A model generated the notes under the pieces. That model was given only the letters and a program-made list of their open reading frames with translations. It did no database searches and was not told where the DNA came from. Of a DNA stretch of 23,471 nt, positions 7,165 to 17,451 are shown piece by piece. Origin of the DNA: an uncultured Erysipelotrichaceae bacterium (GTDB lineage: Bacteria > Bacillota_I > Bacilli_A > Erysipelotrichales > Coprobacillaceae); contig UPXV01000036.1 in assembly GCA_900538465.1 (NCBI GenBank), positions 1-23,471 of the forward strand, written 5' to 3'. The position numbers were made by a program, and so were the translations under genes. Position 1 is the stretch's first letter. Each line of letters begins with the position of its first letter.

Positions 7165-8547
7165 TTATTTCAATTTAATATCTGCAAGTTCACTTGCTTT
7201 TCCAATATAAGAAGCTGGAGTCATATTAACAAGAGTTGCACGATCTTCATCAGATAAGATATCTAAACTTTCAGCAAATTTTAAGATATCTTCTTTAGAA
7301 ATACTCTTTCCTCTTGTGAGAGCTTTTAATGTATCATAAGCATCTGATCTACCATATTTTCTTAACATTGTTTGGATTGGTTCAGCTAAGACTTCCCATT
7401 TTTCATTTAAATCAGAGGCTAATTTATCAACATTAACAACACATTTTGCTAAACCATTCATTGTTTCATTGATTGCTTGTAATGAATATCCAACTGCAAG
7501 TCCTAAATTTCTTTGTGAAGATGAATCTGATAAATCTCTTTGCATACGAGATTTAGGAAGTTTATTTGATAATGCAACACAGATATTGTTAGACATATCA
7601 ATATTGGCTTCACTGTTTTCAAAACGAATTGGATTGACTTTATGAGGCATTGTACTACTTCCAACTTCACCTTTGACAGGAATTTGTTTGAAGTATTCCA
7701 TTGAAATGTATAACCACATATCAACATCAAAGTCAACCAAGACATTGTTGAAATGACGAATACCATCTAGGATATGACAAGTATAGTCATGGCTTTCAAT
7801 TTGTGTTGTCAATGGATTGAAAGCTAATCCTAAATAATCTTCAACAAATTTCTTTGCATATGTAGGCCAATCAATATTAGGGAAAGCCGTTAAAATTGCA
7901 CTATAGTTTCCTGTTGCACCATTGAATTTTGCTTTAATTTGAATATTTTCAATGTTTTCAATACTAGACATGAAACGATAAGCATAAACTTTAAATTCTT
8001 TACCAATTGTTGTTGGTGTTGCTGGTTGTCCATGAGTATGAGCTAACATTGCATCATCTTTATGATTCTCAGCCCATTGATTAATAATATCAGCAAATTC
8101 TTTTGCTTTAGGTAACCATACATCTTTTAAACCATATTTTAACATACATGCATAAGATGTATTGTTAATATCTTCAGAAGTACATCCAATATGAACAAAG
8201 CTAATTAAATAATCATAACCCATTTCTTTTAATGTATTGCCAATGAAATATTCAACAGCTTTTACATCATGACGTGTTGTTGCTTCAATCTCTTTAATTT
8301 TTGCAAATGAATCATAATTAAAATCTTTAGAAATAGATTCAATTTTATCCATTTCAGCCTTATTGAATTTTGCTAAAATATCACTTTCAACATTTTCAAT
8401 TAAGAACTTTAACCATTGAATTTCAACAAAAACTCTATATTTCACTAAAGCATATTCAGAAAAATATTCACCTAAAGCATCTTTGATACCTGAATAACGT
8501 CCATCTAATGGACAAAGTGTCATACTTTCAAATTTTTGATTTTCCAT
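7165..8547 (-). CDS. purB: Adenylosuccinate lyase
   Basis: PurB splits SAICAR to AICAR plus fumarate and adenylosuccinate to AMP plus fumarate, so it acts in both the IMP and AMP branches. The 460-residue protein has the fumarase/aspartase superfamily signature GSSTMPHKVNP (296-306), with S297 expected to be the mobile-loop catalytic serine, and the conserved HTHGQPATPTT block (170-180) with catalytic H171. TRHDVKAVEYF (91-101) is the substrate-binding region. Length and the opening LCPLDGRYSG resemble the E. coli-type enzyme (about 456 residues) more than the shorter Bacillus type (about 431). The purL stop codon abuts the start as TAAATG with no spacing, so translation is probably coupled. 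It is the last gene of the operon. Confidence 0.97.
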   Translation of the reverse strand: MENQKFESMTLCPLDGRYSGIKDALGEYFSEYALVKYRVFVEIQWLKFLIENVESDILAKFNKAEMDKIESISKDFNYDSFAKIKEIEATTRHDVKAVEYFIGNTLKEMGYDYLISFVHIGCTSEDINNTSYACMLKYGLKDVWLPKAKEFADIINQWAENHKDDAMLAHTHGQPATPTTIGKEFKVYAYRFMSSIENIENIQIKAKFNGATGNYSAILTAFPNIDWPTYAKKFVEDYLGLAFNPLTTQIESHDYTCHILDGIRHFNNVLVDFDVDMWLYISMEYFKQIPVKGEVGSSTMPHKVNPIRFENSEANIDMSNNICVALSNKLPKSRMQRDLSDSSSQRNLGLAVGYSLQAINETMNGLAKCVVNVDKLASDLNEKWEVLAEPIQTMLRKYGRSDAYDTLKALTRGKSISKEDILKFAESLDILSDEDRATLVNMTPASYIGKASELADIKLK

Positions 8548-11500
8548 TTATTTACCACCTTTAAAATATTTTACACCAGCTTCAAATAATTTTTGATCCA
8601 TTTCACCATAAATATTTTTATTTCTATTTTCACCTTGACGTTCACTATGAGCCATCTTACCTAAGACACGACCATCAGCTGATAAGATACCTTCAATTGC
8701 CATCATTGATCCATTAGGATTATATGGTGACTCCATCGTTGGTTGTCCTTTATCATCAACATATTGTGTAAAGACTTGACCATTTTCAAATAATTTTTCA
8801 ATGACTTCTTTAGGAGCAACGAAACGTCCTTCACCATGACTAATAGGGACTGTATGAATATCACCTACATTGACACCTGTTAACCAAGGTGATTTAACTG
8901 AAGCAATTCTTGTATCAACCATTTGTGATAAGTGACGTCCAATCGTATTGAATGTTAATGTTGGATCATCTTTATCCATTGTCTTAATATGTCCATAAGG
9001 AAGTAATCCTAATTTCACTAAAGCTTGGAATCCATTACAAATACCAATCATTAAACCTTCACGGTTATCTAATAAATCACTGATTGCATCTTTTAATTTT
9101 GGATTTCTTAAAACAGTTGCAATAAATTTACCTGAACCTTCTGGTTCATCACCAGCAGAGAAACCTCCTGGTAACATCACAATTTGTGCACTTCTAATAG
9201 CTGCTTCTAATTCATCAACTGACTTTTTAATATCAGCTTCTGTTTTATTTCTAATTAAAACAAGTTGAACAGTTGCGCCAGCTTTTTCAAAAGCACGTTT
9301 AGAATCATATTCACAGTTTGTTCCTGGGAATACAGGAATAACAACTTTGACTTCATCATAAACACGAGAAGCATGTAATAATCCTCTTTCTTGGCAATCT
9401 TTAACAATCATATCAGTTGTTGGAGCTTTTTCTGTTGTTGGATAAACATCATCTAAAACAGATGCATAAACACTGTATGCTTCATCTAATGATAAAGTTT
9501 CACCTTGATAAGAAACACTATTTTCATTGTTTGTATGACCAATGATTCTTGTATTTTCAAAAGTCACAACATCATCATTTTCAACTTCTAAGATGATATT
9601 TCCATAGTTTTTATCAATCATTGATGCAAGTGTTAATTCACTATTCAATTCAACCCCAATTGCATTACCAAAAGCCATCTTATAAACAGCTTCAAGAACG
9701 CCACCATCTTTGATTGTATAAGCACTATAAACTTTTCCATCTCTCATTAATGCCATAATTGCATCATATTGTGCTTTTAAAGCATCAAAATCATAAACAT
9801 GGAATTGATCTTTTGGTAACATCACTTCAACCAATGTATGACCTTCTGCTTTTAATTCAGGTGTTATAACATCTTTCACATCTGCTCCAGTAATAGCAAA
9901 TGAAACAAGAGTTGGTGGAACATCTAAATCTTCAAATGTTCCTGACATTGAATCTTTACCACCAATAGAAGGTAATTTCATTTCAGATTGAACACGATAT
10001 GCTCCTAATAATGCAGCAAATGGTTTTCCCCATTTTGTTGGAACATCTAATAATTTTTCAAAATATTCTTGGAATGAGAAACGAATTGTATGGTAATCTC
10101 CACCCATTGCAACAATCTTCGCAATTGATTCTACAATGGCATACATAGCTCCATGATATGGAGACCATTTAGAAATTTCTGGATTATATCCATAACTCAT
10201 TAATGAACATGTTGTTGTTTCTTTTCCTAATACGGGAATTAAAGCAGCCATACCTTCTGTTTCAGTTCTTAAAGTTTTTCCACCAAATGGTGATAAAACT
10301 GTTCCATTCCCAATTGATGAGTCAAATCTTTCAACTAAACCTTTTTGACCACAAACAGATAAACGACTTAAAACTTCTTTTGAAGTTTCTTTAAAAGTTG
10401 GTTTTGCTTCTTTTTCAAATGGTGTGTTGTCAAAATCAGGTAATTTCACTTCAATCTTTTGATAACGAGAAGCCCCATTCTTATCTAAGAAAGCTCTATC
10501 AATATCAACAATAGTTTGACCCATATAACGCATTGTTAAACGGTTATTATCAGTGACTGTCGCAACTCTAACAACTTCCAAGTTTTCATCGAAACATGCT
10601 TGTTTAATCATTTCTTCATCTTTTGCATCAATAACGATAGCCATACGTTCTTGTGATTCAGAAATAGCAAGTTCTGTTCCTGTTAAACCTTCATATTTCT
10701 TTAACACAGCATCTAAATTAATATCTAAACCTGGGGCAAGTTCACCAACAGCAACGCAGACACCACCTGCTCCAAAGTCATTACAACGAATGATTTTTTC
10801 AGAAACAGCTTTGTTTCTAAATAATCTTTGAATTTTTCTTTCTTCAACTGGATTTCCTTTTTGAACTTCAGCACCAGCTGTTGTTGTGGTTTTTAATTCA
10901 TGTTTCTTAGAAGAACCTGTTGCTCCACCAATTCCATCACGACCAGTTCTACCACCAATTAATAAGACAATATGATCTTTTAATGGTTCTAAACGTTTCA
11001 CTTGATCTTTTGGCGCAGCGGCTACAACAGCACCAAGTTCCATACGTTTTGCAACAAATCCATCATCATAAACTTCATGAACAAAACCAGTTGTTAAACC
11101 AATTTGGTTTCCATAACTTGAGAATCCATGAGCAGCCTCTTGACAAATTTTTCTTTGTGGAAGTTTACCTGCCATTGTTTCATCAAGTGATTTTCTAGGA
11201 TCACCAGCACCAGTAATACGCATTGATTGATAAACATAAGCACGTCCTGATAATGGATCACGGATTGCTCCACCTAAACAAGTGGCAGCTCCACCAAATG
11301 GTTCAATTTCAGTTGGATGGTTATGTGTTTCGTTTTTAAACATTAATAACCAATCTTCATCACCTTCACTTGTATGAATCTTTAACTCAACTGAACAAGC
11401 ATTGATTTCTTCAGAGACTTCTAAGTCATCTAAGTAACCTGTTTTTCTAAGTTCTTTCATAGAAATTGTTGCTAAGTCCATTAAAGTTAATGGACGTTTT

Positions 11501-12306
11501 GTATCAATTCCATAAACAAGATGTCTTGATGTTTTATAATCTTCTACATCTTTTTCTAAGATTTCTTGAAAAGCTCCTGATTCAATATCTAAATCTGTGA
11601 TAATTGTTGCAAATGTTGTATGACGACAATGATCAGACCAATATGTATCTAAAACTTTTAATTCTGTTTCTGTAGGATCTCTTTTTTCTTCATTTTTATA
11701 ATAATCTTGAGTCACTTTTAAATCATCAAAATTCATTGCCATTCCATTATCTTGAATATATTGTTTTAATGCATCATCACTAAAATCAATAAATCCTTCA
11801 ATCACTGGAACTGGATCAATATGCACTTGACCATCACTTAAATCATCAACTTTATCTAAAGATGCTAATCTTTGATCAACTGGATTGATTAAATATTTTT
11901 GAATGCGAGCAACATCTTCATCACTTAATTCACCCATTAAAACAATTAATTTTGCACATTTAACTTTGACATTCTTTTCACCAGTTAATAATTGGAAGCA
12001 TTGTTCACAAGCATCAGCTCTTTGATCATATTGTCCAGGTAAGAACTCAATCGCAAAAACTTTTGCCCCAACACTTGCTGGATAATCTTCAAAATAAACA
12101 TCATCCACCATTGGTTCACTTAGGATAGTTGGAACCCCTTGATTTAAAACATCTTCACTTACACCTTGAACATCATAACGATTCACAATACTCAAAGATG
12201 TAATACAATCAATCTTTAATTGTGTTTTTAAGTCATTAAGCAAATCATTAGCTTCTACTGCATAATCTTTTCTTTTTTCTACATATATACGATAGACTTT
12301 ACTCAT
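8548..12306 (-). CDS. purL: Phosphoribosylformylglycinamidine synthase, single-chain
   Basis: PurL converts FGAR, glutamine and ATP to FGAM, the fourth step to IMP. At 1252 residues it is the large fused form, carrying synthetase and glutaminase on one chain, in place of the PurS-PurQ-PurL set of Bacillus. Synthetase motifs include WSDHCRHTTF (223-232), KNETHNHPTEIEPFGGAAT (324-342) and GGRTGRDGIGGATGSS (451-466). The C-terminal class I glutaminase has the nucleophile C1090 in GICNGFQ and a probable catalytic pair H1220 and E1222 in MAHSERQ. Long PurL proteins occur in proteobacteria and in anaerobic Firmicutes and Bacteroidetes. GAGGTG precedes the ATG, which lies 12 bases after the purD stop. 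All catalytic residues I can check are present. Confidence 0.97.
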   Translation of the reverse strand: MSKVYRIYVEKRKDYAVEANDLLNDLKTQLKIDCITSLSIVNRYDVQGVSEDVLNQGVPTILSEPMVDDVYFEDYPASVGAKVFAIEFLPGQYDQRADACEQCFQLLTGEKNVKVKCAKLIVLMGELSDEDVARIQKYLINPVDQRLASLDKVDDLSDGQVHIDPVPVIEGFIDFSDDALKQYIQDNGMAMNFDDLKVTQDYYKNEEKRDPTETELKVLDTYWSDHCRHTTFATIITDLDIESGAFQEILEKDVEDYKTSRHLVYGIDTKRPLTLMDLATISMKELRKTGYLDDLEVSEEINACSVELKIHTSEGDEDWLLMFKNETHNHPTEIEPFGGAATCLGGAIRDPLSGRAYVYQSMRITGAGDPRKSLDETMAGKLPQRKICQEAAHGFSSYGNQIGLTTGFVHEVYDDGFVAKRMELGAVVAAAPKDQVKRLEPLKDHIVLLIGGRTGRDGIGGATGSSKKHELKTTTTAGAEVQKGNPVEERKIQRLFRNKAVSEKIIRCNDFGAGGVCVAVGELAPGLDINLDAVLKKYEGLTGTELAISESQERMAIVIDAKDEEMIKQACFDENLEVVRVATVTDNNRLTMRYMGQTIVDIDRAFLDKNGASRYQKIEVKLPDFDNTPFEKEAKPTFKETSKEVLSRLSVCGQKGLVERFDSSIGNGTVLSPFGGKTLRTETEGMAALIPVLGKETTTCSLMSYGYNPEISKWSPYHGAMYAIVESIAKIVAMGGDYHTIRFSFQEYFEKLLDVPTKWGKPFAALLGAYRVQSEMKLPSIGGKDSMSGTFEDLDVPPTLVSFAITGADVKDVITPELKAEGHTLVEVMLPKDQFHVYDFDALKAQYDAIMALMRDGKVYSAYTIKDGGVLEAVYKMAFGNAIGVELNSELTLASMIDKNYGNIILEVENDDVVTFENTRIIGHTNNENSVSYQGETLSLDEAYSVYASVLDDVYPTTEKAPTTDMIVKDCQERGLLHASRVYDEVKVVIPVFPGTNCEYDSKRAFEKAGATVQLVLIRNKTEADIKKSVDELEAAIRSAQIVMLPGGFSAGDEPEGSGKFIATVLRNPKLKDAISDLLDNREGLMIGICNGFQALVKLGLLPYGHIKTMDKDDPTLTFNTIGRHLSQMVDTRIASVKSPWLTGVNVGDIHTVPISHGEGRFVAPKEVIEKLFENGQVFTQYVDDKGQPTMESPYNPNGSMMAIEGILSADGRVLGKMAHSERQGENRNKNIYGEMDQKLFEAGVKYFKGGK

Positions 12307-12318
12307 CTTTTCACCTCA

Positions 12319-13575
12319 TTAATTAAGACCAATGTCTTTACGATAATATTTACCTTCAAAATCAATCACTTTTGCTGCTTGATAAACTTTTTCTCTTGTT
12401 TCTTCAAGATTCTTACCAAAAGCACAAATATTTAAAACACGTCCACCACTTGTTACAACTTCACCTTGAGTATTAAAAGCTGTTCCAGCATGGAAAACAA
12501 TGATATCATCATTAACTTTATCTAATCCAGTAATCACTTTTCCTTTTTCATAGCTACCTGGATATCCACCACTTGCTAAAACAAGACAAGCGACATGCTC
12601 CTCTTTCCATTTTACATTGACTTGATCTAATGTACCAGTAGAAACAGCATACATAATATCAAATAAATCACTATCTAAACGAAGTAAGATAGATTGGGTT
12701 TCAGGATCTCCAAAACGCACATTAAATTCTAAGACTTTAGCTTTGTTATTTTCAATCATTAAACCAATGAAAACAACACCACGATAATCCATATGATCAG
12801 CCTTTAAACCAGCCATAAATGGATCTAAGATATCTTTTTTAAAGATGTCATCCATACCTTCTGGTAAGAAAGGATTTGGTGAAACAGTTCCCATACCACC
12901 GGTATTAGGACCTTTATTTTCATCATATACTTGCTTATGGTCTTTGGCACTTACCATTGGTACAATTGTTTTTCCATCTGTAAAGCAAAGTAATGAACAT
13001 TCAAATCCAGTTAAGAATTCTTCTAACACAACTTTACTTCCAGCCCCATCTAAGGCACCATCAATCATCATTTCTTTTAATGCAGTTTGAGCTTGTTGAT
13101 AATTTTCACAAATCACAACACCTTTACCAGCAGCTAAACCATCAGCTTTGACAACGACTGGATAAGAGAATTTTTCTAAAGCAGCGATCGCTTCATCATA
13201 AGAATTCACTTCTTCATAAGCTGCGGTAGGAATATTGTGTCTTGCCATGAAGTCTTTAGAGAAAGCTTTGCTGCCTTCTAAAGTCGCTGCATGTTTCGTT
13301 GGTCCAAAAACTTTATGTCCATGACTTTCTAACAAATCTGCTAGTCCCATGCATAATGGAACTTCTGGTCCAATGACAGTAAAATCAATACTGTTATCTT
13401 CAACAAATTTTAAAATTCCTTCTAAATCTTCGACACTGCCTGGATGACAAGTTCCAATTTGTGCAATTCCTGGATTTCCTGGAATGGCATGGATTTCATC
13501 AACCTTAGGACTTTTATTCAAGGCATATGCAATCGCATGTTCACGACCGCCACTACCAATAATTAATACCTTCAT
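12319..13575 (-). CDS. purD: Phosphoribosylamine-glycine ligase (GAR synthetase)
   Basis: PurD joins glycine to phosphoribosylamine using ATP. The 418-residue ATP-grasp protein starts MKVLIIGSGGREHAIA, the family N-terminus, with IGPEVPLC (68-75), VVKADGLAAGKGV (141-153), DENKGPNTGGMGTVSP (218-233) and metal-binding EFNVRFGDPETQ (283-294). The frame stays open for 45 more codons upstream, but the start at 13575 is clearly right: GGAGG lies 5 bases upstream of that ATG, the family alignment begins there, and the upstream extension would run through the 3' end of purH. It lies 10 bases after the purH stop. Confidence 0.96.
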   Translation of the reverse strand: MKVLIIGSGGREHAIAYALNKSPKVDEIHAIPGNPGIAQIGTCHPGSVEDLEGILKFVEDNSIDFTVIGPEVPLCMGLADLLESHGHKVFGPTKHAATLEGSKAFSKDFMARHNIPTAAYEEVNSYDEAIAALEKFSYPVVVKADGLAAGKGVVICENYQQAQTALKEMMIDGALDGAGSKVVLEEFLTGFECSLLCFTDGKTIVPMVSAKDHKQVYDENKGPNTGGMGTVSPNPFLPEGMDDIFKKDILDPFMAGLKADHMDYRGVVFIGLMIENNKAKVLEFNVRFGDPETQSILLRLDSDLFDIMYAVSTGTLDQVNVKWKEEHVACLVLASGGYPGSYEKGKVITGLDKVNDDIIVFHAGTAFNTQGEVVTSGGRVLNICAFGKNLEETREKVYQAAKVIDFEGKYYRKDIGLN

Positions 13576-13585
13576 GGTTTCCTCC

Positions 13586-15109
13586 TTAATGTCTAAAATG
13601 TCTATAACCTGTAAAGACCATTGGCACATTGTGTTCATTACATAAATCAATAGAATCTTGATCTCTAATACTTCCACCTGGTTGAACAATTGCTGTAATA
13701 CCAGCATCAATTGCTACCTTGGCACAGTCATTGAATGGGAAGAATGCATCACTTGCTAAAACAGCACCCTTGAAATCTTTATCAGGATTATTAGCAATTG
13801 CATTTTCTAAAGCCCATACACGTGAAGTTTGTCCTCCACCAATGGCTAAAGTGACACCATTTTTCACAATACAGATGGCATTTGATTTGACATATTTTAC
13901 AACTTTCATACCAAATTCCATATCTGAGATTTGTTCTTGTGTAGGAGAAGCGGTTGTGACAACTTTCATTTCATCAATCATCTTTGTATTTAACTCTTGA
14001 ACTAAAACTTTTCCTTCAAGATATTTAATATCATATTTTGCTTCTCTTGCATCTAAATTCTTTAATTTTAAGATACGTAAGTTTTTCTTTTTCTTTAAAA
14101 CTTCTAATGCATCATCATCAAAATCAGGTGCAGCAACAATTTCTAAGAAAATTTTGTGCATTTCTTCAGCTGTTGCTTTATCAATTTTATAGTTCACTGC
14201 AACAATACCACCAAAGATAGATTGTGGATCAGCTTCATAAGCCTTCATATATGATTCATATCCTGTTTTTCCAATTGCAACTCCACAAGGTGTAGAATGT
14301 TTAATCGCTGCCGTTACAATTTGATCACCAAATTCTCTTACAACTGCAACAGCACCATATAAATCATTAACATTGTTAAATGAAATTTCTTTTCCATGTA
14401 ATTGTTCATAATCTAATAATGATTTTTGAACAAATGGATCTTCATATTTATTAGCAGCTTGTTGAGAGTTTTCACCATAACGTAAATGTTCTACTTTCTT
14501 TAATGAAATATTTAATGTATCTGGGAATTCATCACCAACAACACCAGCAAAATAGCGAGAAATCATAGCATCATAAGCACCAGTTGTACTAAATGCCTTA
14601 TATGCTAAATTCAATCTAAAATCATAATTGTCTGTTTTATTTTCAATGGCTTCTAAGACACTTGGATAATCTTTAGGATCAGTCACAATTAAGACATCTT
14701 TAAAATTCTTAGCTGCACTTCTAATCATTGATGGTCCACCAATATCAATATTTTCAATCATATCTTCCATTGGTTTTCCAGCTTTTAAAGCTTTTTCAAA
14801 TTCATATAAATTCACACAAACCAAATCAATTGGTTGAATCCCATGTTCTTTAACAGTTGCAACATGTTCAGGTAAATCCCTTCTAAATAACAATCCACCA
14901 TGAACTTTAGGATGCAATGTTTTGACGCGTCCATCTAAGATTTCAGGGAATCCAGTCACATCATCAATTGCAATAGCTTTGATACCAGCTTCTTGTAATT
15001 TATGTAAAGTTCCTCCTGTTGAAACAATTTCAAAACCTAATTTTACTAATCCTTGGCAAAATTCAACAACACCATCTTTGTTTGTAACACTGACTAATGC
15101 TCTTTTCAT
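13586..15109 (-). CDS. purH: Bifunctional AICAR formyltransferase / IMP cyclohydrolase
   Basis: PurH performs the last two steps to IMP: 10-formyl-THF-dependent formylation of AICAR, then ring closure. The 507-residue protein has the N-terminal MGS-like cyclohydrolase domain (MKRALVSVTNKDG, STGGT at 30-34, VKTLHPKVHGGLL at 62-74) and the C-terminal formyltransferase with the KHSTPCG motif (270-276, K270 and H271 catalytic). AICAR shares the ZTP pathway: ZTP, the riboswitch ligand of this operon, derives from AICAR when this step lacks formyl donor. The gene overlaps the purN stop by 4 bases (ATGA). Confidence 0.97.
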   Translation of the reverse strand: MKRALVSVTNKDGVVEFCQGLVKLGFEIVSTGGTLHKLQEAGIKAIAIDDVTGFPEILDGRVKTLHPKVHGGLLFRRDLPEHVATVKEHGIQPIDLVCVNLYEFEKALKAGKPMEDMIENIDIGGPSMIRSAAKNFKDVLIVTDPKDYPSVLEAIENKTDNYDFRLNLAYKAFSTTGAYDAMISRYFAGVVGDEFPDTLNISLKKVEHLRYGENSQQAANKYEDPFVQKSLLDYEQLHGKEISFNNVNDLYGAVAVVREFGDQIVTAAIKHSTPCGVAIGKTGYESYMKAYEADPQSIFGGIVAVNYKIDKATAEEMHKIFLEIVAAPDFDDDALEVLKKKKNLRILKLKNLDAREAKYDIKYLEGKVLVQELNTKMIDEMKVVTTASPTQEQISDMEFGMKVVKYVKSNAICIVKNGVTLAIGGGQTSRVWALENAIANNPDKDFKGAVLASDAFFPFNDCAKVAIDAGITAIVQPGGSIRDQDSIDLCNEHNVPMVFTGYRHFRH

Positions 15110-15696
15110 AATATTTCGACCCTTTCATTTTCAACTTTTAATTGCCCATTACAGAATAATCTCACTGCTTCTGGTAATATACGATGTTCAATTGTTAAAA
15201 CCATTTGTTGCATTTCTTCAGGCGTTGATGCTTTTGATACATCCATCGCTTCTTGTAAGATAATTGGTCCACCATCAACAACTGGGGAAACAAAATGAAC
15301 AGTTGCTCCAGCGACTTTCACACCACGTTGAAAAGCATGTTCATGAACATGTAATCCATAAAACCCTGGTCCACAGAAAGCTGGAATTAATGATGGATGA
15401 ATATTGATAATTCTATTTTCATAAAGTGATACCAATTCATCACTTAAAATAGCAAGATATCCTGCTAAAACAATTAATTCAACGCCTTCTTCTTTTAAAC
15501 GTTGAATCAGTAATTTGTCATCTTTAATGCACTCAGCTTTGATGCCTGCATTTTTAGCTCTTTCTAATCCATAAGCTTTTTTTCTATTAGAAACAACCAA
15601 AACAATCTCACCGTTGATGCTACCGGCTTGGGTAGCATCAATCAGTGATTGCAGGTTTGTTCCTCCACCAGAAACAAAGACTGCGATTTTTAGCAT
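15106..15696 (-). CDS. purN: Phosphoribosylglycinamide formyltransferase (10-formyl-THF dependent)
   Basis: PurN transfers a formyl group from 10-formyl-THF to GAR. The 196-residue protein starts with the Rossmann-like FVSGGGTNLQSLI (7-19). Its catalytic residues are N98 and H100 in INIHPSLIPAF and D141 in VVDGGPI, corresponding to the Asn-His-Asp set of the E. coli enzyme. The start codon overlaps the purM stop by 7 bases (ATGCTAA) and its own stop overlaps the purH start, so it is tightly coupled on both sides. Confidence 0.97.
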   Translation of the reverse strand: MLKIAVFVSGGGTNLQSLIDATQAGSINGEIVLVVSNRKKAYGLERAKNAGIKAECIKDDKLLIQRLKEEGVELIVLAGYLAILSDELVSLYENRIINIHPSLIPAFCGPGFYGLHVHEHAFQRGVKVAGATVHFVSPVVDGGPIILQEAMDVSKASTPEEMQQMVLTIEHRILPEAVRLFCNGQLKVENERVEIL

Positions 15697-16715
15697 AATT
15701 CGACTCCTTTATCTCCTGCTTCAACATGTCCAACTTTATAGCATGTATCTCCAGCTGCTTCAATAGCTGCCATTGTTTTTTCTACGTCAGCTTCATCTAC
15801 AGCAATCACCATACCAAGTCCCATATTGAATGTGTTATACATCATTTCTTCAGCAATATCTCCATTTTTCGCAATTAAATCAAAAATTGCCGGAACCTTA
15901 TAACTTTCTTTTTGAATAACAGCTTTTACCCCTTCTGGTAGCATTCTAGGGACATTTTCATAGAATCCACCACCAGTGATATGGCTACATCCTTTAATTT
16001 TCACACCAGCATTTTTCACATTCTTTAATGCTTTAACATAAATTCTTGTTGGTTCAATTAAAGCTTCACCTAATGTTTTTCCTAATTCATCATAGTATGT
16101 ATCTAAAGATTCCTTTGTAATTTCAAAAACTTTTCTTACAAGTGAGAATCCATTACTATGAACCCCACTAGAAGCAATACCAATTAAAGTATCACCAGGT
16201 TTAATCGTTGAACCATCAATAATATCTTTCTTGTCAACAACCCCTACAGCAAATCCTGCTAAATCATAATCATTTTCAGGCATTAAACCTGGATGTTCAG
16301 CTGTTTCTCCACCAACTAAAGCACATTCAGATTGTTTACATCCTTCAGCAACACCACTTACGATAGTTGCAATTTTTTCCGGATAATTTTTTCCACAAGC
16401 AATATAATCTAAGAAGAATAATGGTTCTCCACCAGAACATGCAATATCATTGACACACATAGCTACAGCATCAATTCCAATTGTATCATGTTTATCCATA
16501 ACAAAAGCAAGTTTCACTTTTGTACCACAACCATCAGTTCCAGATAAAAGAACAGGTTCATCCATATTTTTAATTGCACTTAAATCAAAAGCTCCAGCAA
16601 ATCCTCCAAGTCCACCTAAGACCTCAGGACGCATTGTTTCTTTGACATGTTTTTTCATCAATTCAACTGATTTGTATCCAGCTTCAATATCGACTCCAGC
16701 TTTTTTGTAATCCAT
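15690..16715 (-). CDS. purM: Phosphoribosylformylglycinamidine cyclo-ligase (AIR synthetase)
   Basis: PurM closes the imidazole ring of FGAM using ATP to give AIR. The 341-residue protein has the PurM-family landmarks DYKKAGVDIEAG (2-13), LSGTDGCGTKVKLAF (57-71), IGIDAVAMCVNDIACSGGEP (79-98) and a glycine-rich HITGGGFYENVPRMLP segment. Length is normal for the family. An AAGGAG ribosome site lies 7 bases before the ATG, and the gene follows purC after 14 bases. Confidence 0.97.
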   Translation of the reverse strand: MDYKKAGVDIEAGYKSVELMKKHVKETMRPEVLGGLGGFAGAFDLSAIKNMDEPVLLSGTDGCGTKVKLAFVMDKHDTIGIDAVAMCVNDIACSGGEPLFFLDYIACGKNYPEKIATIVSGVAEGCKQSECALVGGETAEHPGLMPENDYDLAGFAVGVVDKKDIIDGSTIKPGDTLIGIASSGVHSNGFSLVRKVFEITKESLDTYYDELGKTLGEALIEPTRIYVKALKNVKNAGVKIKGCSHITGGGFYENVPRMLPEGVKAVIQKESYKVPAIFDLIAKNGDIAEEMMYNTFNMGLGMVIAVDEADVEKTMAAIEAAGDTCYKVGHVEAGDKGVELC

Positions 16716-16729
16716 TGTTTATCTCCTTC

Positions 16730-17434
16730 TTATTTACTTTGCATACGTGCTAAAACAGCTTTATAAGTTTCAATTAAATCACCAATATCTTGTCTGAAAA
16801 CATCTTTATCATATTTTTGGTTTGTTTCAACATCCCATAAACGACAAGAATCAGGTGAAATTTCATCAGCTAATAAGATTTCTCCATCTGCTGTTTTACC
16901 AAATTCAATTTTAAAATCAACTAATTTTAAATTAAATTTTAAGAAGAATTCTTTTAATAATTCATTAATTTTTAAAGTTGTTTCTTTAATATAAGCTAAT
17001 TCTTCACGTGTTGCTAATTTTAATGCAACAGCATGATCATCATTGATTAATGGATCACCATAATCATCATTTTTATAACTCATTTCAAAGATTGGTTCAT
17101 CTAAAACAACCCCTTCAGGTGCTCCTAATCTTTTACAGAAAGATCCTGTTGTAATATTTCTAATAATAACTTCTAATGGGAAAATTTCTACTTTTTTTAC
17201 TAAGATATCACGATCATTTAATTTTTTAATCATGTGAGTCTTAATTCCAGCTTCTTCTAACATATCAAAGATAATACAAGAAATTGTGTTATTTAAAACA
17301 CCTTTTCCTTCAAATTGGTCATGCTTAACACCATTTCCAGCTGTTGCATCATCTTTATAATGAATCATGTATTCATCTGGATTTTCTGTTTCATAAACTT
17401 GTTTTGCTTTTCCTTCGTACAATAATTTAGCCAT
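16730..17434 (-). CDS. purC: SAICAR synthase
   Basis: PurC condenses CAIR with aspartate using ATP. The 234-residue protein shows the family N-terminus LLYEGKAKQVYET (4-16), the nucleotide-binding KDDATAGNG (27-35), signature 1 FPLEVIIRNITTGSFCKR (85-102), and signature 2 LVDFKIEFG (171-179) followed by DEISPDSCRLWD (190-201). Length and motifs are standard. It lies directly downstream of purE, whose product it uses. Confidence 0.97.
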   Translation of the reverse strand: MAKLLYEGKAKQVYETENPDEYMIHYKDDATAGNGVKHDQFEGKGVLNNTISCIIFDMLEEAGIKTHMIKKLNDRDILVKKVEIFPLEVIIRNITTGSFCKRLGAPEGVVLDEPIFEMSYKNDDYGDPLINDDHAVALKLATREELAYIKETTLKINELLKEFFLKFNLKLVDFKIEFGKTADGEILLADEISPDSCRLWDVETNQKYDKDVFRQDIGDLIETYKAVLARMQSK

Positions 17435-17451
17435 TTTTCTTTACCCCTTTT

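Noticed and set aside
10553..11198. Plus-strand open frames of 92 codons inside purL
   Set aside because: They lie opposite conserved PurL coding sequence, lack ribosome sites, and their composition is that expected of a complementary-strand shadow.
13576..13710. In-frame upstream extension of purD by 45 codons
   Set aside because: It has no ribosome site, runs through the 3' end of purH in another frame, and lacks the GAR synthetase N-terminus, which begins at the inner ATG (13575) behind GGAGG.
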